Below, one piece after another: positions 34,825 to 43,734 of a stretch of 64,000 nucleotides of DNA. Position 1 is the stretch's first letter. The number at the start of each line of letters is the position of its first letter. The DNA is from Rhizobium sp. BK602. GTDB taxonomy: Bacteria; Pseudomonadota; Alphaproteobacteria; Rhizobiales; Rhizobiaceae. The stretch is from positions 496,001 to 560,000 of the forward strand of contig NZ_JACIBC010000004.1 in the NCBI RefSeq assembly GCF_014195095.1. The letters are read 5' to 3'. The translations under genes were made by a program, and so were the position numbers. The notes beneath the pieces were generated by a model. That model saw only the letters and a list, made by a program, of their open reading frames with translations. It did no database searches and was not told the origin of the DNA.

Positions 34825-36285
34825 ATGAATGATATGTCGGCACCGGGGGACGGGGTAAAGCGGACATCCGGCGCCCGGCCGTTGCTGATCGCGCTGCTCG
34901 TCGCCGGCGCCTTCTTCATGGAAAATCTCGACGGCACCGTCATTGCCACCGCCCTGCCGCAGATGGCCGCGTCCTTCGGCGCCCGGCCGGTCGATCTCAA
35001 TATCGGCATGAGCGCCTATCTCCTGACGCTCGGCATCTTCATCCCGATCAGCGGCTGGATCAGCGATCGCTTCGGCGCACGTCTGGTCTTCACCTCGGCT
35101 GTCGTCATCTTCACGCTGGCCTCCGTTCTTTGCGGCTTTGCCGACAGCGTCGGCTCCTTCGTCGCCATGCGCATCCTGCAGGGCATCGGCGGCGCGATGA
35201 TGGTGCCGGTCGGCCGTCTCGTCGTTCTCAACAACACGCCGAAGGACCAGCTGATCTCGGCCATCGCGACGATTACCTGGCCGGCGCTGGTGGCGCCCAT
35301 CCTCGGACCGCCGCTGGGCGGCTTCATCACCGATCACGCGAGCTGGCGCTGGATCTTCTTTCTCAACCTGCCGCTCGGCATGGTCGCCTTCGTCTATGCC
35401 CTCATATTGATCCCCGAGACGAAGAGCGCCGCGCGTCCGCCCTTCGACTGGACGGGCTTCGTCGTCAGCGGTTTCGGCCTGGCAAGCCTGATGTACGGCC
35501 TGGAGCTGATCGGCCGGCCCGAGCCGGTCTGGCTGGAGGCCTGGGCCTATGTCGCGGCCGGTTTTGTGCTGCTCGCCGGCGCGCTGTTTCATTTCCGGCG
35601 CAGCCCGCATCCCCTGATCGATCTTTCCGGGCTGAAGCAGCCGACCTTCGCGGTGACCATTGCCGGTGGTTCCCTGTTTCGCATCGCCATCGGCGCGGTG
35701 CCCTTCCTGCTGCCGCTGATGTTCCAGGTCGGCTTCGGACTGACCGCCTTTCACGCCGGCATGCTGACCCTGGCGGTCTTTGCCGGCAATCTCGCCATGA
35801 AGCCGGCGACGACGCCGATCCTCCGGCGCTTCGGCTTCAAGCCGGTTCTGGTGGTCAACGGTATTCTCAATGCGATCTTCATCGCCGCCTGCGGGCTGTT
35901 TTCCCCCGACACGCCGCTCTGGTTCATCCTGCCGGTGCTGTTCATCGGCGGCATGCTCCGCTCGATGCATTTCACCGCCTTGAACACGATTGCCTTCGCC
36001 GACATCGCGCCGCGGGAAATGACCGGCGCCAACACGCTGTTCAGCACCGCCTTTCAGTTGACCATGGGAATGGGGATTGCCGTCGGCGCCATCGGTATCC
36101 GCATCAGCCAGGCCGTCACGTCGCAGCTCGGCGCGACCGGCATTCCCGCCATCGACTTCCGACTGGCTTTCGTCATGCTGGGGATCATCGCTCTATTGGC
36201 TGTTCTCGATTGCCTGTCGCTCGATGCGAAGGCGGGCGACAATGTCTCGCGCCGGCCGAAGGCAAGTGCGAAGAAAACGGCCTGA
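34825..36285 (+). CDS. DHA2-family MFS multidrug exporter
   Basis: 486 aa from ATG 34825 (CGGAGCGG upstream); ATG 34804 would add seven residues. The first TM holds FFMENLDGTVIATALPQMAA, the DHA2 fingerprint, followed by motif A GWISDRFGARLVF and motif C (LVAPILGPPLGGFITDHASW). Fourteen hydrophobic segments. The asparagine/aspartate in TM1 is typical of HsrA/EmrB-like pumps. The C-terminal tail is short and basic. Confidence 0.92.
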   Translation: MNDMSAPGDGVKRTSGARPLLIALLVAGAFFMENLDGTVIATALPQMAASFGARPVDLNIGMSAYLLTLGIFIPISGWISDRFGARLVFTSAVVIFTLASVLCGFADSVGSFVAMRILQGIGGAMMVPVGRLVVLNNTPKDQLISAIATITWPALVAPILGPPLGGFITDHASWRWIFFLNLPLGMVAFVYALILIPETKSAARPPFDWTGFVVSGFGLASLMYGLELIGRPEPVWLEAWAYVAAGFVLLAGALFHFRRSPHPLIDLSGLKQPTFAVTIAGGSLFRIAIGAVPFLLPLMFQVGFGLTAFHAGMLTLAVFAGNLAMKPATTPILRRFGFKPVLVVNGILNAIFIAACGLFSPDTPLWFILPVLFIGGMLRSMHFTALNTIAFADIAPREMTGANTLFSTAFQLTMGMGIAVGAIGIRISQAVTSQLGATGIPAIDFRLAFVMLGIIALLAVLDCLSLDAKAGDNVSRRPKASAKKTA

Positions 36286-36336
36286 CCGATCTCCTGAAAC
36301 AGGGATGGCCAGGCGCAAGCATCTCCGCGCGGCGGA

Positions 36337-36474
36337 TCAATAATGATATTGAATGAGGTCGTAATGCAGCAGTACTGCTGGGATTGCGATGAACAGCATG
36401 AGCACCAGTGCGATGCTCGCCGTGCGCAGCATTCTTATCCGGCGGGTTCGCTGGCCGGTCCAGTCATATACCAT
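36337..36474 (-). CDS. Small single-pass membrane protein, 45 aa
   Basis: ATG at 36474 on the minus strand is preceded by AGGAG at a spacing of about 10. The frame reads MVYDWTGQRTRRIRMLRTAS, a hydrophobic helix (IALVLMLFIAIPAVLL), then HYDLIQYHY and TGA. Basic residues before the helix predict an N-in orientation. The organisation, short acidic-aromatic start, RR-rich stretch, TM, looks like a conserved small rhizobial membrane protein, but I cannot name a function. Convergent with the exporter gene 51 bp away. Confidence 0.6.
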   Translation of the reverse strand: MVYDWTGQRTRRIRMLRTASIALVLMLFIAIPAVLLHYDLIQYHY

Positions 36475-36750
36475 CTTGAGCGTCTCCTGTTCCGTGCCCG
36501 CTAAAGAGGCCAAGAAATGGGTCGCTAGTCAATATTACCAATATGATTTGTCGTAGAATAGCATTAGTAAAGTACATGCTAATATTAATATATTTGTGGA
36601 TGCGTGTCCGGTCTCGCAAGGCGCCGAGGCAATTTGCCTCCGCCTCGCGCCGAAAGAACGTTTTACGATGCCGGCCATGTCTATATAACGAAAGAAGGAT
36701 CTCGCGTGATTGGCGGGAAAGGGTATTGCTTCGGAAAGAGGACAGAAGTG
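36475..36750. promoter_or_regulatory. AT-rich promoter region before the xylitol-type dehydrogenase
   Basis: The middle of this 276-bp stretch (36525-36600) is markedly AT-rich, with many TAAT/ATTA words, against a GC-rich surround. It should hold the promoters for the 45-aa protein (left; TTGACT on the minus strand near 36528-36533) and for the dehydrogenase (right). No single promoter stands out for the right-hand gene. Confidence 0.35.
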
Positions 36751-37797
36751 ATGAGCAAGGTGCGTGCTCTGGTGCTGGAGCGTCAGCATGAATTGGCAAT
36801 CCGCGATATCGATCTTCGGCAGGAGGCCGGGCCGGGCGAGGTGAAGATCAAAATCCATACGGTCGGCGTTTGCGGATCGGATGTTCATTATTACACCCAC
36901 GGCCGCATCGGCCCCTTCGTTGTCGAGGCGCCGATGGTGCTTGGCCATGAGGCGGCCGGCACGGTGGTCGAGGTCGGCGCCGGCGTTTCGCATCTTAAAG
37001 TCGGCGACCGTGTCTGCATGGAGCCCGGTATTCCCGATCCCAATTCCAAGGCGAGCCGTCTCGGCATGTACAATGTCGATCCCGCCGTCACCTTCTGGGC
37101 GACGCCGCCGATCCATGGCGTGCTGACGCCCTTCGTGGTCCATCCGGCCAATTATACGTTCAAGCTGCCCGATAATGTCAGCTTTGCCGAGGGCGCGATG
37201 GTCGAGCCCTTCGCGGTCGGCATGCAGGCGGCCAGCAAGGCGAAGATCGCGCCGGGTGACACGGCCGTCGTGCTCGGCGCCGGCCCGATCGGCACTATGG
37301 TCGCCATCGCCGCCCTTGCCGGCGGTTGCGCCCGCGCCATCGTCGCCGATCTCGCCCAGCCGAAGCTCGACATCGCCGCCCAATACCAGGGGGTGATCCC
37401 GGTCAATATCCGCGAAAGCAACCTGGTCGAGGAGGTCAAGCGGCTCACCGACGGCTGGGGCGCGGATGTCGTGTTCGAATGCTCGGGGTCGCCGAAGGCC
37501 TGGGAAACCGTGATGGAGCTGCCGCGTCCGGGCGGCGTCATCGTTGCCGTCGGTCTTCCGGTCGCTCCCGTCGGTTTCGACGTCTCGACGGCGTCAACGA
37601 AGGAAATCCGCATCGAGACGGTTTTCCGCTATGCGCATCAATATGAACGTTCGATCGCGCTGATTGCGTCCGGCCGTGTCGATCTGAAGCCGCTTATCTC
37701 CGAGACCTTTGCCTTCGAGCAGTCCGTCGAGGCTTTCGACCGTGCCGTCGAAGCCCGGCCCACGGACGTCAAGCTGCAGATCGTTCTGGATCAGTAG
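36751..37797 (+). CDS. Zinc-dependent medium-chain polyol dehydrogenase (xylitol/sorbitol dehydrogenase-like)
   Basis: 348 aa from ATG 36751 with AAAGAGGA upstream; a frame from 36604 adds 49 implausible residues. Catalytic zinc ligands in [13 protein letters not shown] and GHEAAG, a MEPG segment, and the Rossmann motif LGAGPIGTM. In the loop that carries four structural-zinc cysteines in alcohol dehydrogenases (here [16 protein letters not shown]) no cysteine is present, as in some sorbitol dehydrogenases. It would oxidise xylitol to D-xylulose or sorbitol to fructose with NAD. No pentose transporter adjoins it. Confidence 0.88.
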   Translation: MSKVRALVLERQHELAIRDIDLRQEAGPGEVKIKIHTVGVCGSDVHYYTHGRIGPFVVEAPMVLGHEAAGTVVEVGAGVSHLKVGDRVCMEPGIPDPNSKASRLGMYNVDPAVTFWATPPIHGVLTPFVVHPANYTFKLPDNVSFAEGAMVEPFAVGMQAASKAKIAPGDTAVVLGAGPIGTMVAIAALAGGCARAIVADLAQPKLDIAAQYQGVIPVNIRESNLVEEVKRLTDGWGADVVFECSGSPKAWETVMELPRPGGVIVAVGLPVAPVGFDVSTASTKEIRIETVFRYAHQYERSIALIASGRVDLKPLISETFAFEQSVEAFDRAVEARPTDVKLQIVLDQ

Positions 37798-37810
37798 GCT
37801 TCCACACAGG

Positions 37811-37850
37811 CGTCGCCTTGCTCCGGCGGGGCGACGTTTTCCAGTTTTTC
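37811..37850 (+). terminator. Rho-independent terminator after the polyol dehydrogenase
   Basis: CGTCGCC (37811-37817) pairs with GGCGACG (37830-37836), followed by TTTT and, after CCAG, TTTTT. It lies 14 bp after the stop codon. Confidence 0.7.
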
Positions 37851-37940
37851 AGGCGTCCGTAGACGACCCGGCAAAAGCGATGCTAGGTAGCCTGAAGGAC
37901 ACAAAGAGGTGGAAACGCCGCAAAACGGGAAGGGCTGGGG

Positions 37941-39686
37941 GTGCCGCACGACGTCGCTTTGATTGCATTGATTGCCGCCGGCTTCGGATTCGCGGCGATT
38001 TTCGGATATCTCGCCGATCGGCTGCATCTGCCGCCGCTGGTCGGTTATCTTGTCGCCGGCGTGATGATCGGCTCGGCGACGCCGGGCTTCGTCGCCGATG
38101 TTTCCCTTGCCTCGCAACTGGCCGAGATCGGCGTCATTCTCCTGATGTTCGGCGTCGGCCTGCATTTCTCGGCCGCCGACCTGCTTGCCGTGCGCGGCGT
38201 CGCCATTCCCGGCGCGATCGGGCAGATCGCCATCGCCACGCTTCTCGGCATCGGTCTGGCCTCGCTCTGGGGCTGGGGGATCGGTGCCGGCCTGGTCTTC
38301 GGTCTCAGCCTGGCCGTCGCCAGTACCGTCGTGCTGCTGAAAGCACTGGAGGAGCGCAATCTGGTCAGCTCCACCAATGGCCGCGTCGCCGTCGGCTGGC
38401 TGATCGTCGAGGATCTGGCCATGGTGCTGGCGCTGGTGCTGCTGCCGGCCTTTGCCGGCGTTCTCGGCGGCCATGCCGATGCCGGCGACCATGCGAGCAC
38501 CGGGCCGATCTGGCTGACGATTGCCGTCACGCTGCTCAAGGTGGCGGCCTTTGCCGGCGTTGCGATTTTCATCGGCCCAAGGATCGTGCCCTGGCTGCTC
38601 ACCTCCGTTGCGCGCACCGGCTCGCGCGAACTCTTCACCCTGTCCGTTCTTGCCATCGCGCTCGGCATCGCCTTCGGGGCGGCGGAGATATTTGGTGTTT
38701 CCTTCGCGCTCGGCGCCTTTTTCGCCGGCCTCGTCATGAGCGAGTCCCATCTCAGTCACCGCGCGGCGGCCGATTCGCTGCCGTTGCAGAATGCCTTTTC
38801 GGTGCTGTTCTTCGTGTCCGTCGGCATGCTGTTCGATCCGTCGGTGCTGGTACGCGAGCCGCTGATGGTCCTGGGGGCGCTGTCGCTCATCATCCTGGGA
38901 AAGGCGCTGATCGCCTTCTGCGTGGTGGTGCTGTTGCGCTATCCGCCGAGCATGGGCTTTGCCGTGGCCGCCGGCCTTGCCCAGATCGGCGAATTTTCCT
39001 TCATTCTCGCGGGTCTCGGTGTTTCGCTGGGACTTCTGCCGCGCGAAGGGCAGGATCTGATCCTTGCCGGCGCGATCCTGTCGATCACGCTCAATCCGCT
39101 GGTGTTCATCGGCGTCGAGCGGCTGGAGAGCTGGGTCTTCGGCCGCTGGCCGGGCTTCGCCGCCGGTTACGGCCGCGCCAGGAGCGACCGCCTGCGCGAC
39201 CAGCTGGATATCATCAACATGCAGCGTGAGGAGCGCGACCGCCAGCATCACCTCGAAATCGAGCAGCTGATCGAGACATTCCCGATGTTCGCCGCCCTCG
39301 ACGAGGGCTCGCAGGAAGAACTGCTGCTGCTGTTCCGGCCGAGGTCGGCCCTTCCGGGCGATCGCGTCATCCGCACGGGCGACCGTGGCGACAGCATGTT
39401 CTTCATCGCCTCGGGCGCGGTCGAGGTGCAGCTCGAGGATGACGAGATCCCGCTCGGTGCCGGCGCCTTCTTCGGCGAAATGGCGCTGCTGACGGGCGCG
39501 CGCCGCACCGCGGATGTGGTTGCCGTCGATTTCTGTCAGCTGTTCGTGCTGGAACGGCGCGATTTCAACCTCTTCATGTCCCGTCATCCGCAATTGCGCG
39601 CCGCTGTCAGCAGCATGGCGCAGGAGCGTCAGGAGATGAACGTGTCGCGCAACCAGCGCCGGGATCAATCGCTGGACGCGGGCTGA
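37941..39686 (+). CDS. CPA2 (KefB-like) monovalent cation:proton antiporter with C-terminal cyclic-nucleotide-binding domain
   Basis: 581 aa starting at GTG 37941. About 12 hydrophobic segments span residues 1-385, with CPA2 landmarks PPLVGYLVAGVMIG, FGVGLHFS and GWLIVEDLAM. Instead of the NAD-binding RCK/TrkA-N domain of KefB/KefC, residues ~450-565 form a CNBD-like beta-barrel (FPMFAALDEGS, GDSMFFIASGAVEV, FFGEMALLTGARRTADVVA). The FGE-A-LTG-RRTA element is the phosphate-binding cassette of cAMP/cGMP binders. Inference: ion/proton exchange gated by a cyclic nucleotide, or by a degenerate sensor. Confidence 0.93.
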   Translation: MPHDVALIALIAAGFGFAAIFGYLADRLHLPPLVGYLVAGVMIGSATPGFVADVSLASQLAEIGVILLMFGVGLHFSAADLLAVRGVAIPGAIGQIAIATLLGIGLASLWGWGIGAGLVFGLSLAVASTVVLLKALEERNLVSSTNGRVAVGWLIVEDLAMVLALVLLPAFAGVLGGHADAGDHASTGPIWLTIAVTLLKVAAFAGVAIFIGPRIVPWLLTSVARTGSRELFTLSVLAIALGIAFGAAEIFGVSFALGAFFAGLVMSESHLSHRAAADSLPLQNAFSVLFFVSVGMLFDPSVLVREPLMVLGALSLIILGKALIAFCVVVLLRYPPSMGFAVAAGLAQIGEFSFILAGLGVSLGLLPREGQDLILAGAILSITLNPLVFIGVERLESWVFGRWPGFAAGYGRARSDRLRDQLDIINMQREERDRQHHLEIEQLIETFPMFAALDEGSQEELLLLFRPRSALPGDRVIRTGDRGDSMFFIASGAVEVQLEDDEIPLGAGAFFGEMALLTGARRTADVVAVDFCQLFVLERRDFNLFMSRHPQLRAAVSSMAQERQEMNVSRNQRRDQSLDAG

Positions 39687-39713
39687 CGCCCGCTCCAGCC
39701 GATCTGAACCGCG

Positions 39714-40625
39714 CTATCGCCGCTTCAGCCAGCTCTTCGACACGCGGCAGGCCATCGTATAGGCCGGATCGAAGACATTGCCGACATCGTATCGTACGAC
39801 CTGGCCGAGCAGGTGGCTGGCGGCGGTCTTGTCGAGGCCGTAGTCGGAGCCCAGCCAGCGCAGCATTTCGCTGGTCGCATGCTGCAGCGCCTGATCGAGC
39901 GGCCGGGCATTGCCGATGGTGAAGATGTCGTCGGCGGTCTCGCCGCGCGGCCAGACGATCATCCTGTTCTTCTCGACGCTGAGCCGAACCGTCACTTCGA
40001 AGGTGGTCTCGATGCCGGTGCCGACGATCTCGCCGTCTCCCTGCACGGCATGGCAGTCGCCGAGGAAGAAAAGCGCCCCGTGCGCGGAAACCGGAAACCA
40101 GATCGTCGTGCCGGGGCCGAGCAGGCGATAGTCCATATTGCCGCCGAACTCGCCGCTGGTTGCGGTCGATATGGCCTGGCCGAGAGATGGCGCGACCCCG
40201 AAACAGCCGATCATCGGCGACAGCGGCAGCGTTAGGTCCTCCAGTCCGGCAACCGGCTCCAGGAGGCGCGCCGTCAAGGCCTCGCGGTCGATCCGCCAGA
40301 TCGCATTGGCGCGCTCGGGCAGGCCGCGCACGTCGCGCGGGTCGACGACGTTGCTGGCAAGAACGCTGCCGGTGAAGCCTGTGTCGCGCGTCGGAACCAT
40401 GCCGAGGATTTCGACCTTGAGCGAATCGCCTGGCTCCGCGCCCTCGACGAAAATCGGGCCGTTCATCGGGTTGCCCCTCGGGGCTCGCTGGATATTGTCC
40501 TTGTCATGGCCGGCCGCATCGAGCGTCTCGGTGACGACGATATCGCCATCCGCGACATGCAGGGCCGGGGACAGGGAGCCGATGACGTTATGATAGCCGG
40601 TCGGAGCGAAGCGATGCGTTGCCAT
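39714..40625 (-). CDS. Acetamidase/formamidase family protein
   Basis: 303 aa from ATG 40625; a start at 40661 would add 12 residues. FmdA/AmdA family pattern: GYHNVIGSLSPALHVADGD near the N-terminus, AAGHDKDNIQRAPRGNP, GCFGVAP, and GALFFLGDCHAVQGDGEI. Family members hydrolyse short amides (formamide, acetamide) to ammonia and the acid. Cytoplasmic, no signal. Convergent with the antiporter gene (27 bp) and 84 bp upstream of the end of the PLD-like gene on the same strand. Confidence 0.9.
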   Translation of the reverse strand: MATHRFAPTGYHNVIGSLSPALHVADGDIVVTETLDAAGHDKDNIQRAPRGNPMNGPIFVEGAEPGDSLKVEILGMVPTRDTGFTGSVLASNVVDPRDVRGLPERANAIWRIDREALTARLLEPVAGLEDLTLPLSPMIGCFGVAPSLGQAISTATSGEFGGNMDYRLLGPGTTIWFPVSAHGALFFLGDCHAVQGDGEIVGTGIETTFEVTVRLSVEKNRMIVWPRGETADDIFTIGNARPLDQALQHATSEMLRWLGSDYGLDKTAASHLLGQVVRYDVGNVFDPAYTMACRVSKSWLKRR

Positions 40626-40709
40626 GGAGGATCTGCCTTGTCTTGACTTCGGTGGACCCAATCTATGTCGCTATCGCTTGCCGCGAAAGGCACGCAATGG
40701 CCGCAGGCC

Positions 40710-42407
40710 CTACGAGCCGACGAAATATCGCCGCCGCTTGGCCTTGTAGCTCTTTTCGTCGAACTGGCTGCGGAGCCAGTCGTCCGGATTTGCCTTGAGG
40801 TAGCCGGCATCCGGGTCCTGACGGTTCGCCTCGGTGAGTTTCTTGACCACATAGCGGGCGTAGTGATGGTCGAAGATGCGCATGAACTCGCCGAAATAGA
40901 TATCGGCGACGCGGGTGTCGCCCCGCACCACGATCATGTTCTCGTCGTTGATGCGCTGGGAGGGCTGGCTGAAATTCGCCGAGCCGCTGACGACGAGCGG
41001 ATCGTCGCCCAAGGGGTCGACCAGCATGAATTTGTCATGGATGTAGTCGTTGCTGTTGAGCGGATTGTCGCGTTCGGCCAGAAAATTCGCCAGCGCACCC
41101 GCTTCCAGCCGGCCGCCGGCGGCGAAAAGGACGTCGCGGTCGCGGCCGATGATCTCGCCGTCGCCGAGGTCGTCGTCCTTGACGATATAGCGCAGCACAT
41201 CGTTGTCCTGGGCGATGACCTTGCTGAAGACCTTGTCGAGATTGAAGGCGAGCGTGATGCAGGAAATCTCATGCGCCTCGCCCATGCGGTCGGCGTACCA
41301 TTGCAGGGATTCGCTGCTGTCCTTCTCGTCGCGGGCGCTGAAGACCGGCGTGATGCTGTTCGGCTTGGGCCGGCCTGCCGGCAGCGGCGTCAGCGCCCGG
41401 TTTTTCGGGCGCAGCTTGGTCGGTGTCAGGTTCTGCGATAGCAGCGTCCAGTATTCGAGATAGGTCTCGGCGATCGCCGGGCTCCAGACGATGTGGCCGA
41501 CATTCGAATGGCCGAAGATGCCGCCATCGGAAATATTCGTCGATCCGGTCCAGACCGCGATCGGCTTTTCATCCTTAAGCAGGATGATGAACTTGTTGTG
41601 GCGGATGCCCTCGGTCACCGTGCGCGGGATGACCACCTTCATTTCATCGAGCCGCGCATTGTGGATGACGGCTTCATTCGCCGCCTTGTAGGTCTTCTCG
41701 TCGTCGAAGACGATCTTCACGTCGGCGCCGGCTTCCACGGCCTTGGCGAAGGCATTGGCGACCGGCTGGTAGTGGAACTCATAGAGTGCGGCGCGAAGTC
41801 CGAAGCGGTGATCTTCGGCAAGGCCGATGAACTTGATCAGCGCCTCGAAGAGCCCGCGCGACAGCCACACCATTTCCTCGGCCGTCGGGTTGTCGGCATC
41901 CGGCATCCGATTGCCGAAACGGCGGGCATAGGCCTGCGAGCCGATGACACCGCGATTGAAGTAGACGTCGTGACGCGCCTCGTCGTTCTGCTTGTCCGGG
42001 TTCAGCAGATATTCGAGTTCGGTGGCGATCTCGACGGTGACGGCCGAGGCGGTGTCGAGCTGCAGCATCTTCACCGCGCCGTAGACCGGAACGATCTGGT
42101 AGCGATAGGTGTGATCCGTCTCGGCCGTATAATCGGCCCATTGGAAACTCTGCACCGGATGATCGGCGGTACTGACCGGCGTGCCAGGCGGCAGGCCGCG
42201 ATCCTTGTCCTTGAAGCGCTTGATGCCGGTCATCCAATAGCGCTCGACGACCGCGCCGTCTTTCAGCTCCTCGCGCTGGATGGCAAAACCCATCAGCCCG
42301 GTCTTCTTGGCGTCCTGCCCGGGCAGGAAATCCCACGCCAGGATGACCACGTAAGTCCCCGCAATCGCGCGGGCGCGCAGAACGCCGCTTTGTGCCGTTG
42401 CTCGCAT
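40710..42407 (-). CDS. Phospholipase D-like protein with two HKD motifs
   Basis: 565 aa. The two HxKxxxx(D)-type motifs are HNKFIILLKDEKPIAVWTGS (about residue 285) and HDKFMLVDPLGDDPLVVSGS (about residue 475). The first has a degenerate aspartate position. The N-terminal ~130 residues (YVVILAWDFL, later DHTYRYQIVPVYG) resemble a fibronectin-III-like beta-sandwich. No signal peptide is evident, so a cytoplasmic or specially exported phosphodiesterase. Members include phospholipases, nucleases and T6SS effectors; no secretion genes adjoin it. Confidence 0.82.
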   Translation of the reverse strand: MRATAQSGVLRARAIAGTYVVILAWDFLPGQDAKKTGLMGFAIQREELKDGAVVERYWMTGIKRFKDKDRGLPPGTPVSTADHPVQSFQWADYTAETDHTYRYQIVPVYGAVKMLQLDTASAVTVEIATELEYLLNPDKQNDEARHDVYFNRGVIGSQAYARRFGNRMPDADNPTAEEMVWLSRGLFEALIKFIGLAEDHRFGLRAALYEFHYQPVANAFAKAVEAGADVKIVFDDEKTYKAANEAVIHNARLDEMKVVIPRTVTEGIRHNKFIILLKDEKPIAVWTGSTNISDGGIFGHSNVGHIVWSPAIAETYLEYWTLLSQNLTPTKLRPKNRALTPLPAGRPKPNSITPVFSARDEKDSSESLQWYADRMGEAHEISCITLAFNLDKVFSKVIAQDNDVLRYIVKDDDLGDGEIIGRDRDVLFAAGGRLEAGALANFLAERDNPLNSNDYIHDKFMLVDPLGDDPLVVSGSANFSQPSQRINDENMIVVRGDTRVADIYFGEFMRIFDHHYARYVVKKLTEANRQDPDAGYLKANPDDWLRSQFDEKSYKAKRRRYFVGS

Positions 42408-42930
42408 GTCCCATTCTCCTCCAGTAATCGACGTGCATCCCCACCGGCACGTCTTCGGCGCAAGTGATCGATATGCCTGTTCGAGGCTGGTTTCGGTCGT
42501 CGGATGGTCGATGGCGATCCGCTTCGCGGCAGATCGGCTATCCCCAACGGATGCCGAGGCCGCGCGCTGCGCAAGCCAGGTTCGGACGGCTTATCAACTC
42601 TCATGCGAACGACGAAAGTACAGCATCACCTTTTGAGCGAGAATAGCGTCTTATCGTAACAACCGGAAGAAGGTTTCACGCACGGACCAAAGATCCCGCA
42701 TCGGATCTGTCGCCGACAGGTATTTTTCAGCCGGTGCTGGAGAAGGACGCGAAGTGGGGAGTATCTGGAAGCATCGGCGCAAAACTTTCCGCTGAAGTCA
42801 TATATTTCGGAATAAATTTGCCCGGCATTTCCGGATTCTGGCACAGCGCGTTTTGTGCATAAAAACTATCGTCTTTATGATCCTTTCATCGACTGGGCGG
42901 TGCTCGCTCATTTCCATCGAGGGGACATAG
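42408..42930. promoter_or_regulatory. 523-bp divergent intergenic region before metQ
   Basis: No protein gene supported on either strand. The right half (42780-42900) becomes AT-rich (CATATATTTCGGAATAAATTTG; TTTTGTGCATAAAAACTATC), as expected for the metQ promoter. I looked for a SAM-II/SAM-V-type riboswitch core and could not recognise one. The ribosome site of metQ is GAGGGGAC at 42919-42926. Confidence 0.4.
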
Positions 42931-43734
42931 ATGAAACATTCCATCGCAAATCTATTTGCGGCCGCCGTTCTGCTGCTTGCCGGCCAGAGCTTCGCCGACA
43001 CGCTGAAGGTCGGCGTCGTGCCCGGCGTCTACGCCGATTCCATCGAGGCGCTCGTTCCGGAGGCCAAGGCCAAGGGGCTGGACATCCAGATCGTCGAGTT
43101 CAGCGACTGGACGACGCCGAATGTCGCGCTGCAGTCAGGCGATATCGACGTCAATTATTTCCAGCACAAGCCTTTCCTCGACAATGCGATCAAGGAGCGC
43201 GGCTATGACTTTACCAGCGTCGGCCAGGGCGTGCTTGCCAATATCGGCCTCTATTCGCTGAAGCATAAGGATTTCGCCAGCATTCCCGAAGGCGGCACGG
43301 TCGCCATCGCCAACGATCCGGTCAATCAGGGCCGTGGTCTTCTGCTGTTGCAGAAGGCCGGCCTGATCAAGCTTCGCGACGGCGTCGGCTTCAAGGGCAC
43401 GCTGGATGACATCACCGACAACCCGAAGAAGCTGAGCTTCAAGGAAATCGAAGGCCCGCAGCTTGCGCGCGTGACCGGCGACGTCGATCTTGCCCAGGGC
43501 TATCCGCATTTCATCGTCGCCGCGAAGACCTTCGACCCGTCCTCCGGCCTGCTCTATTCCGGCGTCGACGACAAGCAGTTCGCGATCGTCTTTGCCGTGC
43601 GCAAGGACAAGGCCGACAATCCCGCGCTGAAGGAGCTGGTCGCCCTCTATCAGAATTCCACGGCCGTTCGCGACGCGATCCACAAGGCCTTCGGCTCCGA
43701 CAACAAGCTCTATACGCTGCCATGGCTGCCGTAA
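42931..43734 (+). CDS. metQ: MetQ/NlpA-family ABC substrate-binding protein
   Basis: 267 aa. Signal peptide residues 1-22 (cleaved after SFA) without a lipobox cysteine. The mature protein has the NlpA/MetQ pattern [38 protein letters not shown] and [11 protein letters not shown]. Family ligands are L/D-methionine and related sulfur compounds. It leads a six-gene cluster ending in desulfurisation-type flavoenzymes, so the ligand may be an organosulfur compound rather than methionine itself. Overlaps metN by 13 bp. Confidence 0.9.
   Translation: MKHSIANLFAAAVLLLAGQSFADTLKVGVVPGVYADSIEALVPEAKAKGLDIQIVEFSDWTTPNVALQSGDIDVNYFQHKPFLDNAIKERGYDFTSVGQGVLANIGLYSLKHKDFASIPEGGTVAIANDPVNQGRGLLLLQKAGLIKLRDGVGFKGTLDDITDNPKKLSFKEIEGPQLARVTGDVDLAQGYPHFIVAAKTFDPSSGLLYSGVDDKQFAIVFAVRKDKADNPALKELVALYQNSTAVRDAIHKAFGSDNKLYTLPWLP

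Noticed and set aside
37791..39668. 625-codon minus-strand frame opposite the antiporter
   Set aside because: Antisense shadow; charged low-complexity translation with no domain, while the plus-strand antiporter is clear.
42408..42930. Possible SAM riboswitch in front of metQ
   Set aside because: I searched by eye for SAM-II/SAM-V-like conserved cores and pairing and found none; a covariance-model search would be decisive.
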